A stretch of 64,000 bases of DNA, from positions 6,262,945 to 6,326,944 of the forward strand of contig JAJEKV010000008.1 in the NCBI GenBank assembly GCA_021234155.1, in the 5' to 3' direction. A model generated the notes under the pieces. The model was not told the DNA's origin, did no database searches, and saw nothing but the letters and a program-made list of their open reading frames with translations. The position numbers and the translations under genes are program-made. The stretch comes from Isoetes taiwanensis. Its lineage: Eukaryota; Streptophyta; Lycopodiopsida; Isoetales; Isoetaceae. Shown one piece after another: positions 10,689-20,227 of the stretch (its first letter is position 1; every line of letters begins with the position of its first letter).

Positions 10689-11525
10689 CTATTTAGCTGA
10701 CTTATTTCTCTGTCTCTTTTTGTTTTGCTTATCCTGAGGAATAACTTCATTAGGATTATTTGGACCAGACCTGAAAAAACACATAAAAACATTTTTGTAA
10801 TAAGAGACCTAAATAGGGATGCATTTTCTATTATAATTAAAGCATGCAATAATAACGTCTCAATGTATATTGTCGTTAAAGCACAATAAAATATATATTA
10901 CCTTGAACTAACTTAAAGCCAATAAAAGTATGCATCAATACCTTTTAGCCTCATTCTCTTCATTTAAGAGTTTTTCTCCTCCTCCTATCGTTTTTAGCCT
11001 TGGCTCTTCCACAACTTTTCGACCAATTTCTTTTTCGTCTCTAAAGTTACAATACAAGTTAAGAATCGAGAAGATTGTAAGTGCAAAATCCACAAGTGAT
11101 TTAGAAAATGTAGGATACGTTGAATCTGGAACTATAATATCAGAATCAACTTCTTCGATATCCGGCAGGTAATAACCTACAAGATGCACAGTCTCTACAC
11201 CCATTACCCAAAGCTCAACGTCTTCCTCAAAAATCAGGTCTAGCTCTGCAGACTACTTTCCCAAAGTACTCAACGAGTATAAATAGAAAGTTTCTTCTGA
11301 ATCCCCTTCTGGCCTTTTGATATTGAGACATACCCACACAAGATTGTTAATGTGAGGAAAAGTGGGCATTATTGTAGCCTGTAACGTCCAAAATTAATAA
11401 GCGATAACAAAATTCAAACTTATGCAAAATTTAAATTCGCATACCCTGGACATGTGAAGTATTCTTCCGGAATGTTTATAAGAGAAGGGTTGGTGAGGAC
11501 GTAAAACTGCTCCCCAAAATGACAT
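10689..11525 (-). pseudogene. Nucleoplasmin-like (HD2/FKBP N-domain type) gene, four exons, one stop
   Basis: Four minus-strand exons join in one frame: 11525-11445, 11378-11119, 11040-10942 and 10770-10689. Donors are GTATGC, GTATCC and GTATTG; acceptors end TTACAG, CTTTAG and TTTCAG. Phases 0, 2 and 2 all fit. The product (173 codons) starts MSFWGAVLRPHQPFSYKH, like the MxFWGVEVKPG start of plant HD2 histone deacetylases and FKBP43/53. It continues with ELDLIFEEDVELWVMGVETV and HLVGYYLP, matching the last strands of the nucleoplasmin-like fold. The C-terminus is basic (KRQRNKSAK). An in-frame TAG at 11253-11255 interrupts exon 2. A C-to-T change from CAG would explain it. Such proteins are nuclear and bind histones (family knowledge). 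No FKBP or C2H2 domain follows. Confidence 0.72.
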
Positions 11526-12100
11526 AGCAAAACTTGAGAAGGCGTACACTCACAAGAAAGAAATATATGGGCGGCCTTCAGATATATCTTTCAGTTGAGA
11601 ACAATGAGCGTGAATATATACATTAGAAATAAGCCTAGCCGTTAATCAAGATACCCTTAACGTTTCTCATTGATTCAGGGCAGCTGCAGCACTAATTTCG
11701 GCAACTCTATGATCCTCAAATCAAATTATGTATCTCTGTGTCAGTCCCTTCAATAAACACATTTTAGGTACCTAGCTTTCAATCAATTTATCATGGAGCA
11801 ATCCAACTCTAAAATATGATTCCATAATCGTATGCCTTTTCTAAAATTTTGTGCTTAGTTTTATTTCTAGGGTGTGGATGCCATTTGAAGTTCAGTAGTC
11901 TGAGCAGCTCGATGTCTTTGGCACTCTCATAGCGCTGCAGTGGCAGATGTTAAGATCAGATTGGCATTTTAGGCCATGCAAATAATCCCATAAAACTTGC
12001 AAGGGAAACACCTGCAAGAGTAGTCTGTTGCTGACCAAAATTTGTCAATGTGCAAACGTGCTTGGATGTTTCTAAGTTGGAGTAAGTATACAAAATAATT
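11526..12100. other. Intergenic region upstream of the nucleoplasmin-like gene
   Basis: This is the 5' side of the minus-strand gene starting at 11525, so its promoter should lie here. No clear TATA box position can be argued. Nothing else was recognised. Confidence 0.4.
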
Positions 12101-12106
12101 GTTTTA

Positions 12107-12600
12107 CAGGATTGCCACCATGGATGATGGAAGTCTTCAAGCTCAAAGTATTTCTTCAACATTTCACCTGCAGAATAGTATGCGTCTTGGTGATAGCGAC
12201 CTTATAGGTTTGCACTATGTTTGTGCACCTTGATTCTATCTTTAAGTTACGTCGTTGAGCAAACCATATTATCATATGATAAGCTCTGCATTTAGGATCT
12301 TTGTTGACTTAGGGAGCTGCAAGCCTTGTTCATCATTATTCAGATGGAGCATTGGACATGTAGACAGCAGATATTAATGCCAATCACACTTTTAAAAATA
12401 ATTTACACTGCTTCACAAATCCATCTCTTTTAATTAACTAGTATAAATTGCTTGTAAAATTATACATCAGATTGAAGACATGTCGGTTTTCCTTTGCAGT
12501 TCAGAGATAGTGATAGAACGGTATCAGCTATGGTGAATTGTTCATCACAAATTGCTGAGCATGCTCTCAAACCCATGGATGATGGATGTCCTTTGATCAG
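12107..12600 (+). other. Possible exons of an unrecognised plus-strand gene
   Basis: Three exon-like blocks follow good acceptors: one after tgttttacag (12109 on; MDDGSLQAQSISSTFHLQNS), one after gttgacttag (about 12313), and one after cctttgcag (about 12500-12600; FRDSDRTVSAMVNCSSQIAE, ending at a donor-like AG|GTGG). Blocks one and two can be joined in frame, and two and three in phase 0. No family is recognised. The whole may be a fragment or chance. Confidence 0.25.
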
Positions 12601-12609
12601 GTGGTAACT

Positions 12610-13427
12610 GCATATCAGGCCAGTATAGCACCAATCACGAATGATGGTTTATAACTAAGAAAAAATGTTTCCTGGTCATGGCGAGCACAACATATTATTC
12701 AATTGTCTTTCCCTTATGCAGGTAACTTACTTGCAAAGAATAATTAAAATATTACTACTATAGCAAGTCACTAGCACTACCATAACCAAAACCACTGTTA
12801 CACAACAATCTGCCTGTCTCAAAGTAACACACAATCAAGCCCGGGGATTTGAACCCCTTCAGCAGCAAAGAGGCAGCTGAAGCATTAAAATAACCCACAA
12901 CCGCAAAAACAAGACCTTAATTAATGATTACCTTTTTATAGCCGCAACAATCTGGCCTCGACTTACCAACAACAGCGCAGTTGCAGAGAAGACGTCTCGA
13001 TGTGCCTTCTGTTGTGGCCTCAATGCATTATGCCCTAAATGTGTACAACGTAATCTCAAACGCTTGTTCTGCCATCAACGTTTGAACGTGCCCTCAACAC
13101 TATTTGGATCCCAGCATGAAGGTGTGAATATGCCAAATCAAGGGCATGGGATTTTACACCTCACACCCCCGCATAGCGGACGCTCCCCATACGCCACAAG
13201 TACGTATGGAAATACGAAACACATAAAAAGGAATACCAACTAAGGTGTCGCCATGAAAACTTTATTTCCCTGTCAAACATTCATAGATCAACGAGCACGC
13301 CCCAATGCAAGGGTCGTGGCCATACGTAAGCTAATGAGTGATCACAGAAACACAATTGCACAAAACGGATGCTCCATATATTAAAACACCAATAGCAGGT
13401 AATGTCGTTTACAAGCAACTGTAGCAC
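12610..13427. other. No recognisable gene
   Basis: No coding potential was recognised between the exon candidates ending at 12600 and the repeat region starting near 13428. Confidence 0.5.
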
Positions 13428-13925
13428 TCATGTCACCATCACAAATACACAAATACAACACAACAAGAAGGCTGCACCACTGCGCGCTCTGTAATAGCCA
13501 GCATACAATAGGCAGAGGGCAACAATAACATGAAGCAGCAGGACCACACTCGGGCCATGGCAAAGCTTGTTCCTGCAACTCGCAAAACTCCACAGCACAC
13601 GCAACACGGAGAGAAGAAACACACAGAGCAGCAAAACTATGTTACGAGGTAGAAGGAACAAAAGGCCCAGCTCATCTTCCCCAGCCATCCAAAAATACAA
13701 AAGAATGATCGCAGAACATGCTGCCATCAAACTAGAGGGCAGTTGTATACCTCCACTTCTCCTCGGCCCTCCATCAACCACGTCTCTAGTCTCTACCCAC
13801 AGTGTGGCAATTGGCACCAATATTCCACAACCAGTATATTTCTCAAGCAAACTCATTGATACCACAAAAGATTGCTCTGTCTGTATCGTCTCCGGCACAG
13901 AGAAAAGAGACTCCGGAAGAAATCA
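13428..13925 (-). repeat. Dispersed coding-like repeat, copy 2 (inverted)
   Basis: Positions 13925-13720 on the minus strand encode VVSMSLLEKYTGCGILVPIA and WVET, matching copy 1 at 4780-4978. A small insertion after WVET shifts the frame. Below 13720 the sequence is hydrophobic in this frame and has no match in copy 1, so homology ends at the same point (gatggcagca) in both. Confidence 0.45.
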
Positions 13926-14269
13926 TCCAACAACCATGATCCAATTAAATTGGGATTATGTCAACTCCAAAATCACGCCAACCTGCTATTGTCTTCTAGG
14001 GGGTTTTTGTTTTTTTTTAATCTTTTTTTTTGGACTTGATAAATAACATAAGGTTGCGATTCACGTGTGACGTTTCAGATGCGAATTGAAATATGCAAAA
14101 ATGAAGAGCAAGTTGCTAAGATAGATGAGACCAAAATTGAAGAGCATTTAGATGAAAATATTAGGTTTGATAATAACAGATTGCATTATTTGCGATCCAA
14201 TTGCAGACTCGAAATTATCGATACAACGCACAAATATCATACAAAAATATCTTATATTCCAATAAAACA

Positions 14270-14908
14270 TTAAGGGATCAATCCATGTTTTTCCACGTAT
14301 TTAACAAGGTGTGGTTCCATGTCAGGCGTTCTATCCAGTTCTGGATACGAATCTAACACTTCACCCACCATCATCCCCATAGCCAAATTATTCATAATAG
14401 ACACAAACTTCACCAGAAAATCATCTGTCGCAAAGTTTTTTGGATCGTAAGATGGTGGATTCAGGGCCTGTGTTTGATTGTAGAAGCATTTGAGAGCATC
14501 ATCATCCACTATGATTATATCATCCTTATTCTCGATACCAAGTTCGTCCATCATGTTACTCAAGTGTTTGATGAAGATAGGCTTGCCTGTTGGATCCTTG
14601 GGATTAGTGAACTTCACACATTTGCTCTGATCCCAAAAGGTCAACCAATGTCTACGCATTTCCCCCAGTGCCTCCAAAGTATCCTTGATGTTCCTTAGTT
14701 CCATGGATGACCAAATACCAACTCGAAATAACCTGAATGCCTCATCTAGCATCTCCTTCAAGTGCGGCCGCGGATAGATCCACTTGGTGTTTGATTCTAC
14801 TGGTGTCTGATGAAACTGATCTCTGGCCACTTTATTTTTCGGAAAAGTCTTGCAAAGGACTCCGTTTAGGTCGAACACCACAACCTTCTTAGAAACGCAA
14901 TGCAAGCT
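14270..14908 (-). CDS. FCP1/HAD phosphatase-like domain, last exon
   Basis: The minus-strand exon follows the acceptor gatgtttcag and encodes about 212 residues. It opens with KKVVVFDLNGVLCKTF, the HAD motif I of FCP1/SCP-like phosphatases with the second Asp replaced by Asn (DLNGV). RPHLKEMLDEAF and VGIWSSMELRNI match motif II, and DDIIIVDDDALKCF matches the motif III DD region. The product ends LVKYVEKHGLIP. The Asn in motif I is common in plant members and weakens a simple claim of catalysis. The exon joins in phase to 15118-15839 across a 209-bp intron that holds four palindromic repeats. The domain is complete and unbroken, so the gene may still be expressed. Confidence 0.75.
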   Translation of the reverse strand, partial: SLHCVSKKVVVFDLNGVLCKTFPKNKVARDQFHQTPVESNTKWIYPRPHLKEMLDEAFRLFRVGIWSSMELRNIKDTLEALGEMRRHWLTFWDQSKCVKFTNPKDPTGKPIFIKHLSNMMDELGIENKDDIIIVDDDALKCFYNQTQALNPPSYDPKNFATDDFLVKFVSIMNNLAMGMMVGEVLDSYPELDRTPDMEPHLVKYVEKHGLIP

Positions 14909-14962
14909 GAAACATCAAACATGTATCTGGTCAGCAAGATACGATCACACAAACAATACAAA

Positions 14963-15102
14963 CGCGCCAAGCGTGATTTGAGTTAGTCTTAACCAAATCG
15001 CGCTCGGCGTGATTTGGTTTGACAACGAAAAATAATCAAAGCACGTTTGGCGCGATTTAATTCAAAGGCAATATAAATTAAATCACGCATGGCGCGATTT
15101 GG
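14963..15102. repeat. Four copies of a ~21-bp palindromic motif inside an intron
   Basis: Motifs near AAATCRCGCnnnGCGYGATTT occur at 14963-14980, 14995-15017, 15041-15060 and 15080-15102. Each is roughly self-complementary (for example AAATCACGC then GCGCGATTT). They fill most of the intron between the acidic exon and the FCP1-domain exon. No transposon ends were seen around them. Confidence 0.75.
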
Positions 15103-15117
15103 TAGGCAAGGCCATAC

Positions 15118-15839
15118 CTATCATCTTCAGTTTTGCTGCCGTCATCGGCGTCATTCTCCCCTTCGCCACCCTTAATCTCCGTGCTCTTCTGACTATTAGA
15201 ATGTTATTTTCTATTAGTTCCCCTACGTCCTTCACAACTGACATTATTTTAGTATTCATTTGGCAAACCTGTGAATCACTAGAGTCGTCTTGGTTGCCTT
15301 CACTTTCGGTTGGTCTATCAATTAGATCCTTGTTAACCTGTGAATCTACTCTATTGTTGCTTGCATCACCCTGAAGGGAGGCAAGGATATTCCCTAAGTT
15401 CGCCTTCATCACATTACTTTGAGCAGCCAGTTTAGCAGCCATTTGGTCATTGCTTTCCTTATGAAGCTGTGTATTACTAGTTCCCTCACCAGAACCATCG
15501 TCCGCTTTTGAATTGGACAAGTCTACGAGACTTTTGATTGCTGAAGATTTCAGGTTGCCATAAGGGCCTTTAGGAGATTTGGCAAGCACATGCATGAGGA
15601 ATGGTTCAAGAAAGTCTTTGGCCTGCTCATCACTCACAAAGCAGTGACATCTTCTAACACCCATAAGAGCCTCTCGGGCAATATAACCTCCAACATGAAG
15701 CTCCAAGCAGGTTGTATCAATTGGAGCAAATGCCTCGACGAGGTAAGCAGCCATAGACGGGGGAAATCCATTTTTATTTAAGGGGCCTTTCTCCTTAGTT
15801 TGTAGCTCGTACTTGATTTCACCACTTAGGAAGTTTTGC
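15118..15839 (-). CDS. Upstream exon of the FCP1-domain gene, one frameshift
   Basis: The exon lies between acceptor gtgtagcag and donor AG|GTATGG. Its 5' part encodes PPSMAAYLVEAFAPIDTTCL, then LELHVGGYIAREAL and RRCHCFVSDEQAKDFLEPFL. The spacing of LELxVG, AxxxxRR and a later D recalls amino-methyltransferase motifs, but the match is weak. A Ser/Asp/Asn-rich linker follows. Near 15198-15220 the frame must shift by one base: the original frame turns basic, whereas the shifted frame reads KGGEGENDADDGSKTEDD and joins exactly in phase to the FCP1 exon (AG + C gives Ser). The exon abuts a LINE endonuclease fragment at 15842, so its 5' part may be lost. Confidence 0.55.
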
Positions 15840-15841
15840 AC

Positions 15842-16190
15842 TGCTACACAAATTCAGCAACTGTCGCCCAGCTTTGGTTAGGATTTGATCACGAGAAGAT
15901 CGCTTCCATCCCAATATATCAAGTTCTTCCGTGCTAAGAGAATCTAGCCACATCAGCTCTCCATCCTCTGTGTAAATTGTAGCCTGTTTATCAGCCGTTC
16001 TACTGTTAAAATTTCCAAGCAATATGACTTCTCCCTTATTGCTATATTCCATGTTGTCTTGTTCAATATGAAAAAAAGGATCCTCTTGAGAAGCATCAAA
16101 ATTGCTGCGGTAGATCTCTTTGTGTCCAGGTGCATAGTAGCAGATCGCTACATATATGGGTCTTTGGTATCCTTGGATTAGTAGCCACAT
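15842..16190 (-). pseudogene. LINE endonuclease (EEP/APE) fragment
   Basis: The minus-strand ORF carries RPIYVAICYYAPG, EVILLGNFNSRTAD and LTKAGRQLLNLCSSAKL. These match the Y(x)P, GDFN (here GNFN, catalytic Asp changed to Asn) and 'GxxLLxLC' blocks of the endonuclease of non-LTR retrotransposons. The fragment runs directly into the exon at 15839 and shares its last codons with the acceptor, so the LINE piece appears fused to the gene. Confidence 0.75.
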
Positions 16191-16199
16191 GTACTGGTT

Positions 16200-16611
16200 A
16201 TTGATATCTCTCTTTATACGTTAAGGAATGAACTGTTGCCATCATTATCATTGAGTGAATTTAGTGCTTATTAGGGAAATTCTTCATAGTTCTTATATTA
16301 TCAACAATATGAGCAGTTTACGTGGGTTATGTTCACAGACTGTTAGGTTATTTCAATGCAGGTCGGCAGTAGAATAGTTCTTGTATTTGTAGCTTGTGGT
16401 CATTAGTGGATGGAGGCAACTTTCAGGTTATGCTAAGACTTTGCAATAGTATAAGAGATCCACCAGGCAGATTGTATGGATTACTGTGATTGGCAAATGG
16501 TAGGTGTTAATGACGATTTAAAGAGATTAGAAGAGAAAGAGATTAGCAAAGCATTTATCATTGATGACTTCACTCACTTGCAGTGCTGCATCCGCTGATT
16601 AGAATTATAGA
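16200..16611. other. No recognisable gene
   Basis: AT-rich spacer between the LINE endonuclease fragment and the pectate lyase pseudogene. Nothing was recognised. Confidence 0.5.
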
Positions 16612-17119
16612 AATGTAAACTGTTACTCTCATGACCTTGTCTTCAACGTCATCATCAGAAGCCTCCAATAGCATATTAAAATTATCATTCTGCAGTCGAC
16701 AGTTAGAAATGATAACATCAGTAGCACCTTGCAAGACACTGATGAGACCTAAAGAACCGAAAAAGGAGGTAACATGATCAATCCAGACGCGCTTAGAACC
16801 AGCAAATATATGTGGTGCGGCTTGACCCATAGCATATCCTCTAGATGGAAGATCATATCCTTCTCAAACATGATCCAAATTCCAGAGCTTTCTCTAGCCA
16901 GATTAACTCCATATCTGAGACTCCCTTTCGTAGGAGAACTGGGGTGATCTAAATCGTGGGTCACCACATACTTTTGTCCATTTTTGCCTCCTTTTACTCC
17001 CTGCGCAAATCCAATAGAGCAAGATGCAACGCCAAACCCCTTGCCACACTCTGAGTATTGACATGTTATTCCATCTACTTCAGATGGAGGGAAGCCATTC
17101 TGTCCACCATTATCTGTAC
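16612..17119 (-). pseudogene. Pectate lyase (PL1) pseudogene with internal deletion
   Basis: The exon starts after a good acceptor (aaatttgtttag) at 17119. It encodes GKGFGVASCSIGFAQGVKGG, KNGQKYVVTHDLDHP and GSLRYGVNLARESSGIWIMF, the N-terminal part of plant pectate lyases (CxIGFGxxxxGGxxGxxYVVT, PGTLRYGV, WIIF). About 60 residues including the usual TIDGRG stretch are then missing. The frame shifts, and coding resumes at HIFAGSKRVWIDHVTSFFGS and ATDVIISNCRLQNDNFNMLL, equivalent to the WVDHC and ITISNxxxxxHDKVMLLG blocks. It stops after KVMRVTVY. The C-terminal half is absent. The ancestral enzyme cleaved de-esterified pectin in the cell wall by beta-elimination. Confidence 0.8.
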
Positions 17120-17369
17120 CTAAACAAATTTACAAATATATGAGAGTGTATCAGTGAATCAATAGGTAAGCATGTTTTTGGCTATTCGAAATTTGAGGTA
17201 TATAACTTCCAAATCTAGACTTGGTCTCAAGTTTCAAGAATTCACACAAGCAGAGTAACACAAATAAAGGGAGAATGCCAACCTGTAAGGGAAATACAGA
17301 AGGGATCATAATCTCCTAGTAAATCAGTTTGGTCTTTGCTTCAAAGAGTTTCTTCTCCTGTTGGAATGG

Positions 17370-17678
17370 CTAGTAGACAATATGGGCGTGGCCACAAATG
17401 TTTGACAATGAGTAGAATGCTTCTATAGCAGCTGCAATTCTGTAATCCAGACCTTTAGTCCATGGCTTGCATCCAGTATACACTTCATGCCCTAAACACT
17501 TATAAGATTGGGCCTTTTCGATCGCTTTTTGATAGAATAGACCAGCAGACTGCATATCAAAGCACAAGACCTTTGTTTTCTCCAAATTTATTGTAAGTCC
17601 AAATTGTGAACATAAGTTGCATAAAACATAGTCGATCTTGATTAAAACAGTAATTGATGTTAGGCAATCATATTTCAT
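17370..17678 (-). pseudogene. LINE RT thumb fragment
   Basis: The minus-strand ORF reads LCNLCSQFGLTINLEKTKVL, then YKCLGHEVYTGCKPW and IAAAIEAFYSL. This is the region just after the YADD box in LINE RT ('GLxxNxxKTKxM', 'YKYLGxxF', 'RxxxAxxA'). The catalytic box is not in the fragment. Confidence 0.75.
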
Positions 17679-17689
17679 CTCTTATCGAC

Positions 17690-18300
17690 AGCAAACAAAG
17701 CCAGTCATTATTGAATTCATGTTTACAAATCTTGTTTCGCTGCATCAAAGGTTTCTGCATAATCCCTTCCTCTTAGCCTACCACCAAAGCTCCGGATTTG
17801 CCGTTTCCTACCCTATGGGCCGCAATAAATCGCACATCAGAATATCGGGTTTGCTCTTGCCTGCAAAACTGCCTAGAGAATCTTGCTCTGCTGCTTCTGT
17901 TCAAACAGAGGGATCTCGCCGGAGTTCCAACGCCTCTGCTCCATCGCCAAGATCAAGATCATGAAGGTCCTTACCTTCGAAGCCAAGTAGAAGAAAGCTT
18001 CCAAGAAATACGTCAGATTGCAACAAAGAATCATCAGCAAGACCCCATGCCATAAAGAACCATAGCCATGGCGGCGGTGAAAGCAGAGCTCGCCGGAATG
18101 GAGCAAACGAACCGGAGAAAGCAAAGCCTCAGGAAGAGCATTCGACGGAGCAGAGTCCTCCAGAATCGGATAAGATCAACGACGTGGCCTCCCGCGAAAT
18201 TTTCAGCGAATTTTTTTTCCTTCCTAATTTTTCCCCCACTTGGGAATCTAAGCATAAAGGAATCGAATTTTGGTGTGAATCAATTATATAAGAGTAGATA
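17690..18300 (+). other. Moderately GC-rich region with short ORFs; possible first exon
   Basis: Base composition is higher in GC than in the flanks. An ATG at 18068 in a good context (agccATGG) starts a 77-codon basic ORF (MAAVKAELAGMEQTNRRKQS). An overlapping plus-strand ORF runs 17638-17964. Neither resembles a known family. The region may hold the 5' end of an unrecognised gene. Confidence 0.25.
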
Positions 18301-18636
18301 AGGGCTAAGACACAAGTTGGCTTTAGAACACAAATGCCTACGTTGGACCATTTGCTTGCGCTTAAATGTATATTTCATTCTATAAAGGGCACGAAAAGGC
18401 TTATCTAAGTGGCATTTATTGATTTTTGTAAATCCCATTATAAAGTTCATAGGCAAAAATTATGGGAGAGAATGGAACAATTGCAAGTTTCCAAGATGTT
18501 CATAAGTAGTATGAAAAGTTGCTTGTCTAGCCTTCTATGACATTTGATATGGAGATCTCAGATACCATTGAGGGTACTGTTGATGTACAGCACGCCTGCC
18601 CTTCGCCTACCATATTTGGGCTTTTTATTGATAGTC
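18301..18636 (+). pseudogene. LINE RT palm fragment, left part of interrupted copy
   Basis: The sequence reads VGFRTQMPTLDHLLALKCIF, VAFIDFCKSHYKVHRQKLWE and later PALRLPYLGFLLIV. This matches the 'QAGFRxxxSTIDHxxxL', 'FxDFxKAFDxVxRxxLW' and 'LFGLYID' blocks. It is interrupted at 18637 by an L1-like LINE and resumes at 19588. Confidence 0.75.
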
Positions 18637-19587
18637 TTTTTTTTGAAGAACTGTGTCATCAATATATTAAAAGAATGGTAATGTTACAAAGCAAGTGAGG
18701 AGGAAGGAGAACTGCCCCAAAGAGACAGTGATACCTCGACACTCCACAACAAACTCACAAAAAAACTGCAACTCTACTGCTGTACAAACCGACCATCACC
18801 ATCTACAACACCCAAGAAATCCCGCCAAATGGCAAACTTCCGCTCTACTAATCCCGGGAACACCAGAAAGCTTTGAAATAGCTTGTACCTGAGTCGAGGA
18901 ATCAGAGAGGCTGCAGGCTGCTGAATCCCCGGAAAGATCCACAACCGCCGCCGCTTCCAAATCAACCACACCAACCAAGCCACGCACAGATGCAAGGCTT
19001 GCTGCCGCAAGAGCGGCCAAGCACCAGGATACACATGAAGCAGCAACTGCTGGCTAGTCAATCTCACCTGAAATAGAGCTCTGACCCAATCCCAGGCAGC
19101 CTGCAAGTGACGGCATAAAACCAGACAATGCTCCACAGTCTCACGATGACGGCCACAACAAGGGCAAAGAGGGCTCACACCCAGCCTAAACTGACTCACA
19201 AGGACATTCACCCTGATACAGCGGTGCACCACCTGCCACAGAAGCACCCTAACCTTCGGTGGGGGAAGTGAGCTCCATGTCCACGTCCAAACCGAGCACC
19301 ATCGAGAACCCGGAAGCTGCAGAGACCACTTGCCTGAAGGGGGCAGAGTGTCATGAATAGCCAACACCCGGTAACAAGACCGCACAAAACAAGAAGACAC
19401 AACATCCGGATGAACCTTCCAAACCTGCACCACCACATCATCCTGAGGAACTATAGGTATGTGTAGCGGAATACTCCCCGCCACTTGTTCCCAGATAGCC
19501 CGGTCACTGCCCTTCAGGCGAAAGCGAGCTCGAAAGAACTCCCACGAAGCTAGCTGACCACCCCAATACCAATCCTCCAAGGTGAGC
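18637..19587 (-). mobile_element. 5'-truncated L1-like LINE, zf-RVT ORF intact
   Basis: The insert begins with a T run (18637-18644) and shares gaagaactgtgtcatcaata with the LINE at 446. Comparison with the empty site at 8376-8414 shows that about 30-35 bp of target (ttgaaaactag to gaggcat) was lost rather than duplicated. The 5' junction falls in a shared gtgag, suggesting microhomology joining. The minus strand keeps an open 268-codon frame (19580-18774). Confidence 0.88.
18774..19580 (-). pseudogene. C-terminal part of L1-like ORF2 (zf-RVT)
   Basis: The 268-codon frame has no start because the element is 5'-truncated. It contains VRVLLWQVVHRCIRVNVLVS and CPCCGRHRETVEHCLVLCRH, the reverse-transcriptase zinc-binding domain of plant L1-like ORF2. 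A Trp/Arg-rich stretch follows (VWLIWKRRRLWIF). It retains neither RT nor endonuclease, so it cannot mobilise itself. It is the best preserved piece of this family here. Confidence 0.85.
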
Positions 19588-19870
19588 GCAGAGCTTCATG
19601 GATATGCCATTCAGCTTCTTCTATATGCTGATGACCTTGTTCTTTTTGCTCGCACACATGCACATATGCAGCAGGTACTTGATCTTCTCGCTATTTTTTG
19701 TGACAAAATAGGTATGCAAAATATGGATAAAACTCACATTATGATTGTTGGGGCACTTAAACAGGCATAGGAATTTATGTATCAAGGAGGCTGGTTGAGA
19801 CATGTGATACTTATAAGTATTTGGGAAGGGTATGGATATCTGGCAAGGTCATTAAAAAGCTATGGATGAT
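19588..19870 (+). pseudogene. LINE RT YADD fragment, right part of interrupted copy
   Basis: After the L1 insertion the older LINE continues with HGYAIQLLLYADDLVLFART and HAHMQQVLDLLAIFCDKIGM, then KTHIMIVGALKQA. YADD is the RT active site. The sequence is collinear with 8415-8610. Confidence 0.8.
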
Positions 19871-20227
19871 TCCCAAAACCAAAATGATCCTATATAGGAT
19901 GCATATAAACCCTAGGCTAGAGATTGCTTCCTACCTGCAGGGCAATATATATTTGGTAAAAAACAACAGTTAAGAGAAAACCACACGTTGGCAAAAAATT
20001 GCTAAAAATAATAGTGAAAAAAAAGAGCATGTTGACAAAGAGAAAAGTGCAAAAAACTACGTCTGGAATCTTTCTGCCAAGAGTCAACTGTGTCTTCTAG
20101 CAAATTCGGATAAAATGATCACATGGACTTTTGGTCTTTTGGTGCCATTTTATTGTTGTTTTTGGTATAAAACAACACTTAAAAATAACTGTGAACCAAA
20201 AATTGGGATAAAATTGTAGCATTTTGA

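Noticed and set aside
13428-13898. Hydrophobic 156-codon minus-strand ORF as a membrane protein
   Set aside because: Its N-terminal part matches a repeat in another frame context and the hydrophobic run comes from an out-of-frame stretch after a small insertion.
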